DNA of 64,000 nucleotides from Hippasteria phrygiana. Its lineage: Eukaryota > Echinodermata > Asteroidea > Valvatida > Goniasteridae. The stretch's first letter is position 1, and the number at the start of each line of letters is the position of its first letter. The DNA lies in NCBI GenBank assembly GCA_037893225.1, contig JAZGUH010000022.1:558001-622000 (forward strand), given 5' to 3'. Of this stretch, positions 47,875 through 58,638 are shown one piece after another. The position numbers and the translations under genes are program-made. The notes beneath the pieces are model-generated. The model was not told the DNA's origin, ran no database searches, and saw nothing but the letters and a program-made list of their open reading frames with translations.

Positions 47875-50800
47875 CTGAAAACACAGTGAAAAGTACCAAG
47901 AAAAAACTCGGTAAAAGTTTTATTGCACATATTTAACCCCTTTAGTACAGCTTTTCTTTTTAACCGCGGCTATAGCCGTCATCAGTACTCAATGGGTTAT
48001 GGCTGGAAACCGTCAGAAAAATCCATAAATACGTATCTTAATAATGGTTTTTAACAGTGCCCTCATGCATCAAATGATGTCCAGTCCCCTCTCCCTCCTT
48101 TTCGATTTTTGACTGCCGTAGATTTGTTTGTTTCGCTTGCCCCTCACTTTCCCCCTAATTTTTAAAATCTAGCACCGCCACTGTCACTATAGTATCTCAT
48201 CAATGCAGCCTGTGAAATAGTCATGGTGTCTATTCACATTAATTTTAATTCAATGCGGAGCATGCCAAATCTGTGAACAAAAAGTACCACACTAGACTCC
48301 ATAGCGTCACCTAAAAATAAGGGGCCTGGCTGCATGCCAGTCAGCGAAATATCAATTCTCACCATTGGTCTCAGTAGATAATTCTAACCACTCCTGAAGC
48401 CATGCTTTCAACTCATTCGTATCGGAATGCACAACATTCAAACCTCTCTCGTAGCAAAGCTGTGGGTTTGAAAATAAAACCAACGTAAATAACTATGTCA
48501 TTAGTTGATATAATTAAATTTGTGACCCACTCTGCAAAAAGGGCAATTATGTTGCAAAATTTGAAAATCGTGTTTATAGCTGGAAATGCCATTTTATAAG
48601 CTTTCATATGGTATATGTCTGAGGCCTGTAGCATTTTGCATTCACGAGAAATTTGGAAATTTGCACGTTTGTTTTCAGAAATTTCTTGAAATGACTTGAG
48701 GAGAAACAAGCCATTTAAAAAAACTAAAAGCAAAGCAATAGATGGAAGCACTAGACACAAATACATTATTTTTCCAACTTTATTCACTGAAATCAAAGAT
48801 TCTGGTTATGAAATAGAATAATACATGTATAGGTATCAAAGATGCAAAAAATTCCCTTCCTTAAAAATCACTTGTGTGAAGAATTGTTCACCCTCTTCAC
48901 ATAGAATGGCATACAGCGACTTATGTGCCCTTTTTGCAGAGCGGGTCACATTTACCGATTCAAACAGCATATTTTGCACACCTCCAATTTGTGGGGGGGA
49001 GGTAGGGTCACAAGCCTCCATTGGGGAACATTTTCCCAATTACCCCCCCCCCCCCCCCTTTACAAAATACATTAAAAGGGGGCACACTGATCATCTTCGA
49101 GACCACTGCAACGTAAATAAATAGCATTGCAGCAATTTTCACACAGTGATATATCCGTAAAACTTTGAGATTTTCAGTTTCCACGTGCAGGTGATTGATT
49201 TTCCGTTTTCTTGAGATGATGGAGCCCCATAGTGTCCGCTGCGAAATAGTGTCTGAGCACAGTACATGTTCATATGTACAATGTACATATGATGACTCGC
49301 AGAAAATAGACGGGTAGGGGCGGCCGCGTTTCAGTTTGGCAGAGCCCGAAAAGGAGAGCGTGTATGTCAGGGGCGGATCCGTTGGTGGCGCCATTTTATC
49401 TCTTTGTTTTGTTCTTACCCATAGGCAAAATAAGACCTGGTTTGCAACTTTAGGCGTAGGCCCCTACAAGAAAAAAATTTTAATATAAATTGGCAACGAG
49501 CAGGGGGGGGGGGGGGGTGTTTCTACCCCCCCCCCCCCCCCCTCCCCGGATCCGCACCTGTATGTGTTTGTGAATAGACTATTTTGAAGAAAAAGATGTT
49601 TTTGGCAGGATATCGGACAGTATTTGGCAGGATCGGTAAATGGACAGTAATTGGCGAAAATGGGACAGCACTTGGCAGGAACGGACAATATTTGGCACGA
49701 TCAGACAGAAAAACGTAAATGTGCAGAGAATAAATCGTAAATTAAACAAAAATTATCAACGTTAGTGCAGCTACAGTTTTTCCTTCCTTCGTGGTCATAC
49801 ATGTTTGGACAACAGGTGAACTGTCAGTATCACGAAAAACCCACAAAGATTTTTAACAAATATAAGTTGGACTATCACTGAAAGCTATTTCAACAAACCC
49901 ACGAATCCTAGTACCGGTAGTATTCACAGGTACAAAGGAATTAAGATGAAAAATGCATGACGTCTTGACAGCCTGAGCTCAACAGCAAGCCATGTAATAG
50001 GATGCATGCTTAACGCGGACACTATTTGGCAAGCCATAGGCGCAGGATCAATCAAATGCCAATATGCTAATAAGCGGATGCTATTTTGAAGGGAACACTT
50101 TTTGGCACGACACCGCCCCCCGATCCTTCCTGCACCGGCCCGATTCGCAATCTCGGTGACCGGCTCCGATATTAAATTTTAGCGGATCCGAGCTCAATTC
50201 CGGTTGGCCTGATCCCGGTGGCACCGATCTTATGATGCCGTGGTGACTTCCATCATGTTTTTTTTATTCCTCCGTTTTTCCAGTAATATCACAATATTTT
50301 TTTGCTGATATTTCGGTATCAAAATAAATGGATACCAAACAGCCTTCCAAACCATGCATGTACAATCGGCTGGATTTGGTTGACAGCTGTTGGCATTTGT
50401 TTACAGAGCTACGATTGTGACTACATCACTACGACTCTATTAGGCCAAATGAAAAAATAGTTGTGTTGCCCTCCGCGACCAACACTAAAAGTCACAAAAG
50501 TCTGGTTGCATCTTATATTTTTGTTTATAGAAATGTTCAAAATCTCACCTTTTCCCGCACAAAATAAACAAGTTTTATTAAAATCATTGGCTTTTACAGC
50601 TACGACAGCACAATGGTGCATTTTGAAATCTGACTTTTAAATAAGCTTACTTTTTGCCTTCCGACTTACAAGTCACACGATTTGTAGTATTGTTTTCATG
50701 GATGATAAAAAAATAAATTTAAATAATTTATAATTTTTTTTTTTTTTATACTTAAAAAATTTAATAATTTACCCTCCCTCCCAATTTTTCCCATTTAAGG

Positions 50801-53800
50801 GCAACACAATTTTTGGGTAATTTTTTTGGGCCTTATGTCTTACGTTCTCCACTTCCAAAGAGTCTAACGTCGAGATGCCTTCTTTCATGATGGAGCAGTC
50901 CATGGCTTGTATTAAAGCCATGTTTTTGTTCAGTTTCCTACGTAGAAGAAAGCCTGGCATGAACAAGGTGCGTAGAGAGCAGAGATTGCACAGACATTTC
51001 TGAAAGAAAGAAAAAAGACACCACTTACACGAGTTACATTTTTGGCATAAAACAAGTCAAATCTAATAAATATTCACACATGAATATTGATGTGCAATTA
51101 CAATTTGTTTTACAGTTGTAAGCATTCCATTATTGAATCCTCAAGTCTACAACTGAGCAATTCCGAGGTAGGGCTGTTCATTTTCGAATAATTTACTATT
51201 CAAATAATTTACTATTCAAATATTCGAAACTGGGTTTGACCGAATATTCGAATATTCGATACTCGCCGATCAAGTTTCTCAGTGCTGCCACACCGGTAAA
51301 GAAAACATTGCACGTAAAAGCACGCCAGTGTTTTACGTATGGCGATTTGTTTGCATGCCCCTGTTGTATCATGGAGGAAGGAACACATGGTTGTATCAAG
51401 AGTTTTACGGACGGGAACAATAAACTTCCATCCACAAAAAATTGCGATTGACAAAAATGCGGCATTTGACACTGCTAAGCGCCGTAACTTTTCTATTAAA
51501 ATAGCATCAGAGTCATATCTGTACGTGCATATATATCTTTTCGAATATTCGAACTGGCAAAATGGTATTCGAATATTCGCTTGACGATCGAATATCGAAT
51601 ATTCGGTATATTCGGGACAGCCCTATTCCGAGGTAACGGAATTACATTTCAGAAGAATTTGGGCTGTATTTTTACATGATGTGGATTAGTATTATACCCC
51701 TGCTATCAAATCAAAATAACAAAAATGTAAACCTCATACATTGTACATGTGGAAAGATCCAAGGCCAAAAATGTGTCGGTAACAGAATTACGTCAGCATA
51801 TTATGGATTTTTGTTCTACTTTAGGCCCGAAGTCCATTTAGGGCCGGTCTGCATACCGGCTCCGGGTATCAGACCGGTTTAAACCGCGGACGGTATTATA
51901 CCCCTCCCCGGATGGTACAAGTCCACTTCCTCGTCAGCATTTCAAAGCCACCTTAATGAATAGACTTGCGGTTGAGTTTGGCTAGCCTGCTGCCTGATGG
52001 CCCTGCAGAGTGTTTACAATAGGGAGTTTATTGACTGATGTGTAGTGATTACTGAAGTGTGATTACTGAAGTGTGATTACTGAAGTGTGATTACTGAAGT
52101 GTGATTACTGAAGTGTGATTACTGAAGTGTGATTACTGAAGTGTGATTACTGAAGTGTGATTACTGAAGTGTGATTACTGAAGTGTGATTACTGAAGTGT
52201 GATTACTGAAGTGTGATTACTGAAGTGTGATTACTGAAGTGTGATTACTGAAGTGTGATTACTGAAGTGTGATTACTGAAGTGTGATTACTGAAGTGTGA
52301 TTACTGAAGTGTGATTACTGAAGTGTGATTACTGAAGTGTGATTACTGAAGTGTGATTACTGAAGTGTGATTACTGAAGTGTGATTACTGAAGTGTGATT
52401 ACTGAAGTGTGATTACTGAAGTGTGATTACTGAAGTGTGATTACTGAAGTGTGATTACTGAAGTGTGAATACTGAAGTGTGAATACTGAAGTGTGAATAC
52501 TGAAGTGTGAATACTGAAGTGTGAATACTGAAGTGTGAATACTGAAGTGTGAATACTGAAGTGTGAATACTGAAGTGTGAATACTGAAGTGTGAATACTG
52601 AAGTGTGAATACTGAAGTGTGAATACTGAAGTGTGAATACTGAAGTGTGAATACTGAAGTGTGAATACTGAAGTGTGAATACTGAAGTGTGAATACTGAA
52701 GTGTGAATACTGAAGTGTGAATACTGAAGTGTGAATACTGAAGTGTGAATACTGAAGTGTGAATACTGAAGTGTGAATACTGAAGTGTGAATACTGAAGT
52801 GTGAATACTGAAGTGTGAATACTGAAGTGTGAATACTGAAGTGTGAATACTGAAGTGTGAATACTGAAGTGTGAATACTGAAGTGTGAATACTGAAGTGT
52901 GAATACTGAAGTGTGAATACTGAAGTGTGAATACTGAAGTGTGAATACTGAAGTGTGAATACTGTGTGGTCAGATCTGTCTAGTGACAAACTCTTTGAAA
53001 CTGAGCAAATGTTTAGGGCCTTTGTTACCCGTGGAAGATTATTATCAGATTATAAAGTCACCCCATTGTCTGCATTTAAAAGAGGTTCCCCAGCCCTGGA
53101 ACTGGACACAATGGACTCCTAAACAGGGCCAGCCTTCCAGTAGAGGCTTAGGCAGTGTCCAACCCAGTTTGGGAAGATTAAAATGAACCGGCCCTATTTG
53201 GATTTGGGGCCTTAATTTCTTAAAAAAATTATATGAAATCTATGTAACCAATAAAGATATTCCAAAACAGTCCAAAACGGCTGCATGTAAGTATGCATGT
53301 ACATTGCAGCCACTCTGGACATCTAATTGAATGGTGATTTGATCAACTTTAACCCTAACCTACCTAAATCCATCAAAATCCAAACCCTGTTTTGGAGGAT
53401 TTCGGCAGATTCAGGATACCTCCATATTGAAAACTGGGGGATTTTGATAAATTGAGGATACCTCCATATTGAGCAGTCACCAAAACCAACCATTTTGTGC
53501 ACGACAAAATAGGTGGATTTTTGGGATTTAGGATACTTTCTAGTAAAGTTACCTAAGGGGTTAGGGTTAAAATTAGTCATTAAACTCATTTCCCATATGG
53601 AATTGCCCAACTGTGCACATGTACAGAGTTGTGGCGCAAGCCAGCCACAAGAGCAGTGTTGTAGTCGATCCCCAGAAGTATGAGACCGAGACCGAGACCG
53701 AGACGTTCAAGGTCAAGAGAGAGACCGAGACCAGGAACCACACATGTCCGAGAACTTCAGATCCGAGACGCCAACTTTTGTTTGGACTTTTTTGACTTTT

Positions 53801-56800
53801 CCCGACAGTTTAAATACTCTTTTAACTGATGGAGATTAGTTTGCAGACGAGAGGGATTATTATTTTATTTTTAAGGGTTGTTATTCTGAACCATTTATCC
53901 TGTTTCGCGAAAGCTCATTATGTATGTAAATATATACATACGTGACCCCGTGACGTACACGTGTAGAGTCGGTTGATGCTACAGCCAAACACTATGCATG
54001 TACGTATGTGAAGTTGATGCTGCTGGAAGAGTTTTGGTCGACAAAAATCCTCCGTTTTCCCGTCTATTTTGTCAAATTTTGATATTATTTCAGTATGAGC
54101 ATGGTTCTGAGATAATCATTATGCCTCGGTCGTGTGTAGTTGGGGGTTGCACGAGGAACAGCGACAAAAACCCTGACCTAACCTTCCTGCGATTCCTAGT
54201 GCTGAATGGAGTTCAAAGGCGACAGTGGGTCCGCTTTGTAGACAATACAATATCTGATTTTAGGCTGTCCAAATGGTCGAAAATATGTGCAGAACATTTC
54301 GCCAAAGACTGTATTGATGATAGTGTTAGTATGAAAACTCAGCTGGGTTTGAAGGCACAATTCCGTTTGAAGGCTGGAGCCATTCCAACTCTAAAGGCAC
54401 CAAGCATTCCAATCCTGTCCCGGACTCACGCGCCCCCTGTCCACGCTCGCTTGACTCAACATGCATTGTACACGCACGGTACCGCATGTGCTGCATGCGA
54501 TTGAGTCTGGTACCTTATAACAGAAATTGTGTGTATAGTTCTGAGAAGGTGGGGGTCCAACCTCGTTCCCATGGTGTCGAGCAGCGCCCTCACCGACACT
54601 ACAGCTGCTCTCTCACCCTGGTATGGGATCATTTAAATGTGCAAGATTTTTGAACACGCATGCAAATTAGGCTCCCTGTGAGCGATGTGTTCTGGGCACG
54701 TAGTAGTCTGATGGCAATTCTTAAACTTCACATCTTCGTCGAATTCACAGCATAGGCTCTTTGGTACTACATTGATTAGCTTGATTGTAAAATCGTGAAA
54801 AAGGCGGCAAACTACGTGCAGTTCATGGGTTCTCAGAATGATTGACATGGTTAAGCATCAACGAAGCGTCATTTATCTCAAAATGAAAAGGACAAAAAAC
54901 AAAGTTACATACCCTTGTAGTACATAGCGCACACTCGAGGCAAATTAGGCTTCGGGCTTCCTTTTGTCAGTTTTGATAAAGCCTAAAAAAAAGGACAGGC
55001 TTTCGCCGGGGCAACAGGCCTCGGACTGCGGCATGGCGGGCGGTGTTTGCCGTTGGCACACAGGACAAAAACCCGCCGTTTTGTTCGCAGCTGGAGCACT
55101 CTGACCAGGAGATCTGAGGAATCATTTGCTACAACCACTGCTACTAGACATGCACGCCAGTTTAGCGATATTGACCCCGTGCATCCTCCACCGTTTTATG
55201 GACCTTTGTTCCACAACTTAACTTTGGCATATTGTGTCACTTCGTGTGAAAGCTACGGTGAAAGCAATTGCGGAAAACTTTTTTGTCTACTGACTCTCCA
55301 GATGTGCGTCACACGTTTGTCGCTTTTGGAACACAATTTAACTTTAAGATGCAAGTATCAGATTTGACGGGTGTATTTTTTTAGGGCTGGGCGTCACCAT
55401 TGCAGAAATTTCAGAGAATATATACTACAACAAAGTCACTAACGTTAAAAAATACCAACAAAAGTTTCACTTTTGGCGCGGCAAACTTTCAAGAAGAAAT
55501 ACAGTGGAATCACCAACTGTACGTTTTAAATTTTTCTATATGCTAATAAGCTAATGCTGTATTTTCACTGTCCAATTAGGGCACGAGTAAGGAGTTCCCA
55601 TCACAGGGCTTACTATTGGAAACGAGGTTGAAAATAAAGTAAGCCTTGGGAACGAGGTTGGTGGGGGTCCTTATGAGGGCTGCATAAGCAAAGTCGCCAG
55701 ACTAGAGTATAGAATCAGCTCACACACAACTCACCGCGCAGGTCCCAATAAAAGCCGACTGCAAACAAAGGAAAGTATGACTCATAACTAGCTTTTCAGC
55801 AAGAACAAGCCTACAACCCCAATTCTAAATGTGTCTCACAAAGATGTCTTTAAAATATGTTTACCGTAGTGTTACACCTGAATCATGTGCAAAAAGCACA
55901 GCAAGTGTACGTCATCACTCGCAAGATACGGCACGCAGTTGACCTCGGCCTTTTCTGAATCGAGTCAAAGTGGCTCAGAAGGAAAAAGCTGAAAAACATT
56001 TTTTAGTTTTTTCAGAATCATGAAACTTGTTACATTAGTTTTGGGGAGGCATAAACTATCAGATAAGTCAAAAAAGTCAAAAACAAAATTGTCGTTTTAG
56101 TTGGTCTTTAACCCTAATAACCCTGCCAGACGCAGCACAGTGCATCTGTGGTGACAGCTTGACCTTGCTGCACTCTGCACACAAGTCAATGTGACAAAGT
56201 ATACAATCTGATGAGTCTGGCAGGGTTTCAGCCAAATTACCCTGGAGGGTTAGGGTTAAGAACCTTTGATGAAAAATTACATAACAAAATAAAGCAAGAA
56301 AAAACAAAATAACTTTTTGAAAGTAACCCACGTAGTTATTGTTACAGTGCCCTCTTGGGGTCAGGCTCTCAACCAATCAAGTTGTCTAAAATAGAATTCA
56401 TGAATATTCATTTCAAAGTGAACAAAGAAAACTGGCAGGAGCGGGATTTGATCCTGCGACATCCAGAATACCAAACCAGTGCTCTCCCAACTGAGCTATC
56501 TTGACCTATGTTGGCGGTCTCCCAAATTGTCAGTGTCTTTGTTCGGGAGACACTAGTCAGAAGTCATAAATGTATAATACCGTGTAGCCAGGGATCACAC
56601 CCAATTTTACATTGTGGTGATCACTCAAAACACCAGATGAACTCGATTTGGTTAAAAGTTTTAGCTAAAACGGTACACTTTTACAGTTGCACCGAATCAG
56701 TTTTATCTCGCCGCTAAAACGGTAATTTAAAACACCTCGGAGGGAGGGTTTAGCTAAAGAACAGTTTTATCATTTAAAACGATGTCTGAACGGTTTTAGC

Positions 56801-58554
56801 TAAAACGCTTCCTGTTTTAGCCAGCGCGGTTGACCTAGCGTTATGTAACACCTTTTGTGGCGCGCCTTTTGCTGTGTAAACATTCGCGGTTGTCAGTGCA
56901 TATCCTATATATACACAGCATGCACATGCTTGCGACACGCCAAAATACGTAGCGCTGAGCATGGTCCATCTTTGCATTTTTTGAAGCGGTTGTTGATTTT
57001 TTATTTTTTTTTCAAAACTGTTCACCATTCAACCATGGTTTTGGGAAGCGACCGTTTGCTGAATCGCGATAATTATTCGAACAAGAATCTCTCGCGACAG
57101 CGCCATGTTGTTGACAGTAATGCATGTAATTGTGGGCCAAAAATAAATAATGTTCGACATTTAATTTTTCCCTACGAAAAACTTGCAAAATCAAAATCAG
57201 ACCTCACCTTTGCGGCGCTATCAACAGAAAAACAGTTGCGGAGGTCGCAGGTTCAAATCCTGCTCCTGCCATTTTACTTTGTTCACTTTGAAAATTCATT
57301 CAGAATTACCTAGTCAGTTTCCCTTGTTCTTTGTTTGACGTATTCACTTCAATGAACTGCCCATTGGTAAGCAGATCAAATAGGCCAACCACTAAGTAAC
57401 AATGAAAATTGGTTCCCTCAGTATTACCATTGTTTTATCGGATTAAGATTTCGTCACCGTTTTCACAAAGTGACGAATCGCGTTACGTAATTCCAGATAT
57501 TCCGGAATTAGCATATGCGATTTGTCACTTTTTAAAAACGGCGACGATTTGTATCAGGAAATTATTCTTCCACCGATTCCAGAGAAATGACCAACAAAAC
57601 GAAAAGTTTATTTACCAGATGATGGCGAGACAGTTTACCAAAACGATACGACTGAAAAGCATTCTTGGCAAGTAGAACTTGTTGTACTGGAATTTGTTGT
57701 TCTGTCTTAAGCTGAAAATAAGAAAAAATTGAAATCAATGAGTGTTTAGACACAAATACAGTGGAACGCCACTATAACGAACATCGCGGGATCCAGATTT
57801 TGTTCGGTATAGCGATCGTTCGGTATAGCGATTTTCAGCCGCCAGTCTGCCAACATGCGTCCGTTCATTTAAATAGCGCCCTCTTGCGTCGTATTTGAAG
57901 TGCACCCTCTTTTGATTGTAATTGAACATGTGCCGGCCATTGAATCATGTAAATTACATGTTCATACTATAATATGACAATTTCCATGACATTTAACACC
58001 ACTTTGCAGAGAAAAGTTGTTTGGTATTATGATACTGATGAACCGCTGAGGTCTGTGATGAGTACAGTATAGAAAATTTGATATTATTAGAAACTGGAAG
58101 ACTGCCATAGCCACTACTATGGACTGACAAGGATATAGCCTGTAAAATTATCAATATTCCGTTATCACATCAAAAGCAGTCCATCAAAAATAACCCTTGC
58201 ATGATCTTGATTTGCATGATCTTGATTTCCATGACTTTTCCATGACTTTTCCATGACTTTTCCATGACTTTTCCATGACTTTTATTTTCCCCAATTTTCC
58301 ATGACTTTTCCATGACAACTTTTTTTCCAGGATTTTCCATGACCGTGGGAACCCTGGACATTCTTACCCTCTCTATGTGGGCCATTACGGTATCCTGGTC
58401 TGCACTGCTTGGAATCTTGCCAGCTCTCTGCGACAACAGCTCGAGGACTGTGGGATACAATGCCGCCCTCTGTCGGTAAGATTTCACATAGTACCGAAGG
58501 AGCTTCTCACGTGACAGGAATTTGTTGGAGAGAAAGACTGTGGGATAGAGAAAC
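47750..58554 (-). CDS. LETMD1: LETM1 domain-containing protein 1, 3' part (5 exons)
   Basis: Five minus-strand exons (58554-58368, 57711-57616, 50999-50844, 48459-48363, 47874-47750) join in phase into 219 residues ending in TAA. The protein aligns by eye with vertebrate LETMD1 in order and spacing. The first exon begins FLYPTVFLSNKFL. A later one has LFMPGFLLRRKLNKNM, and the next CYERGLNVVHSDTNELKAWL followed by QEWLELS, the hallmark of the LETM1-type ribosome-binding-like fold. LETMD1 is a mitochondrial membrane protein; mammalian work links it to mitochondrial structure and thermogenesis. The N-terminal targeting and transmembrane exons lie beyond 64000. The C-terminus (HDIPSQTPQNDEKLKKE) diverges from vertebrates. 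It is convergent with CSRNP. Confidence 0.9.
47937..47995. mobile_element. Mini-hairpin of the CCCCTTG family
   Basis: About 60 bp: TTAA-CCCC, AGTAC, then a CCGCGGCTATAGCCGTC hairpin core, then GTACTCAATGGG. The right TTAA has decayed to TTAT. Internally deleted; it lies in the intron between the last two LETMD1 exons. Confidence 0.5.
48363..48459 (-). CDS. LETMD1: LETMD1 exon d (core LETM1 motif)
   Basis: 97 bases, phase 0/1, with a CCACAG acceptor and GTGAGA donor. It encodes LCYERGLNVVHSDTNELKAW and LQEWLELSTETN, the most diagnostic part of the family. Confidence 0.92.
48522..48949. mobile_element. GTGACCCGCT element, copy 2 (4-bp TSD)
   Basis: 428 bp, ends GTGACCCACTCTGCAAAAAG and CTTTTTGCAGAGCGGGTCAC. 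Direct repeat ATTT on both sides (48518-48521, 48950-48953). Same interior plan as copy 1. Confidence 0.65.
49371..49558. mobile_element. CAGGGGCGGATCC element with G/C homopolymer hairpin
   Basis: Starts CAGGGGCGGATCCG and ends CGGATCCGCACCTG. The interior at 49503-49543 has a run of 15 G, then TGTTTCTA, then 17 C. Confidence 0.5.
50439..50815. repeat. ACAATACTACA dispersed repeat, copy 3
   Basis: Inverted copy with the GTTGTGTTGCCCTCCGCGACC end. It lies directly downstream of LETMD1 exon c. Confidence 0.5.
50844..50999 (-). CDS. LETMD1: LETMD1 exon c
   Basis: 156 bases, phase 0/0, with a TTTCAG acceptor and GTAAGA donor. It encodes KCLCNLCSLRTLFMPGFLL and continues to TLDSLEVEN. It is separated from exon b by a 6.6-kb intron holding the minisatellite and a Kolobok copy. 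Confidence 0.88.
51169..51625. mobile_element. hAT-like TAGGGCTGT element, copy 3
   Basis: 457 bp in inverted orientation, perfect 8-bp TSD TTCCGAGG (51161-51168, 51626-51633). Lies in a LETMD1 intron. Confidence 0.8.
52046..52964. repeat. 14-bp minisatellite in two homogenised blocks
   Basis: Unit ACTGAAGTGTGATT to about 52462 (about 30 copies), then ACTGAAGTGTGAAT to 52964 (about 36 copies). The two differ by one base with a sharp boundary. The open frame across it on the minus strand (14-residue HFSIHTSVFTLQYS repeat) is an artefact of a stop-free unit. Confidence 0.95.
53353..53566. mobile_element. CCCTAACC TTAA element
   Basis: 214 bp between TTAA at 53349-53352 and 53567-53570, ends CCCTAACC and GGTTAGGG. 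Internal CCTCCATATTGA repeated twice. Confidence 0.55.
54121..54504 (+). CDS. THAP zinc-finger domain protein fragment (Kolobok copy B)
   Basis: 127 residues starting MPRSCVVGGCTRN. The C2CH pattern is complete: C5, C10, then 45 residues, then C-A-E-H. It also has a Trp in RRQWVRF and GAIPTLKAP in place of the AVPTIF box. THAP domains bind DNA and in transposases recognise the element ends. The frame stops soon after the domain, so it lacks a transposase core. It lies in the 6.6-kb LETMD1 intron, on the opposite strand. An upstream in-frame ATG at 53998 is in element UTR and is less likely. Confidence 0.65.
   Translation: MPRSCVVGGCTRNSDKNPDLTFLRFLVLNGVQRRQWVRFVDNTISDFRLSKWSKICAEHFAKDCIDDSVSMKTQLGLKAQFRLKAGAIPTLKAPSIPILSRTHAPPVHARLTQHALYTHGTACAACD
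54557..55660. mobile_element. Inserted 1.1-kb TIR element inside Kolobok copy B
   Basis: Ends CCAACCTCGTTCCCA and TGGGAACGAGGTTGG are inverted repeats, flanked by the direct repeat GTGGGGGT (54549-54556, 55661-55668). Copy A reads GGTGCGGGTCC at the same place without the insert. The 8-bp duplication is compatible with hAT. No transposase was recognised inside. Confidence 0.7.
56112..56255. mobile_element. CCCTGCCAGACGCA MITE, copy abutting Kolobok copy B
   Basis: 144 bp between TTAA at 56108-56111 (also the right flank of Kolobok copy B) and 56256-56259. About 90% identical by eye to the 36315 copy. Confidence 0.65.
56390..56640 (-). repeat. tRNA-derived SINE, minus-strand copy
   Basis: Reverse complement of the 835-1105 arrangement: CTGGCAGGAGCGGGATTTGA, CCCAACTGAGCTATCTTG and GAAGTCATAA. 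Further right, a lone 3' part lies at 57237-57300 in plus orientation. Confidence 0.65.
57616..57711 (-). CDS. LETMD1: LETMD1 exon b
   Basis: 96 bases, phase 0/0, with a TTTCAG acceptor and GTAAAT donor. It encodes LKTEQQIPVQQVLLAKNAFQ then SYRFGKLSRHHL, matching the position of the ILALRECFSNHPL segment of vertebrate LETMD1. Confidence 0.85.
57761..57836. mobile_element. pogo/Tigger-like MITE fragment
   Basis: CAGTGGAACGCCACTATAAC followed by GGTATAGCG repeats; same end type as 13885. The right end is missing. Confidence 0.45.
58368..58554 (-). CDS. LETMD1: LETMD1 exon a (LETM1-like domain start)
   Basis: 187 bases, phase 2/0, with an AATCAG acceptor and GTAAGA donor. It encodes FLYPTVFLSNKFLSREKLL through DQDTVMAHIER. 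Upstream exons must exist, but none was found up to 64000. Confidence 0.85.
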
Positions 58555-58638
58555 CTGATTGTGGAATGAAATGGAATAGGATTAAAATATACAGTTTGAA
58601 TTGTAGAATTTGACCAAATTGAATTTAATTGAACTTAA

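Larger units (their letters stand above)
53786..56107 (+). mobile_element. Kolobok-type transposon copy B, 5'-truncated, with insertion
   Basis: Sister of copy A on the opposite strand, alignable throughout. The left terminal repeat is missing and replaced at about 53786 by other repeat DNA. The right end GTTTTAGTTGGTCT is followed by TTAA (56108-56111). A 1.1-kb inverted-repeat element (54557-55660) is inserted inside; copy A has the empty site. Confidence 0.78.

Noticed and set aside
52441..52989. 182-codon minus-strand ORF with a 14-residue repeat
   Set aside because: It is the translation of the 14-bp minisatellite; three units make 42 bases with no stop. No gene signals.
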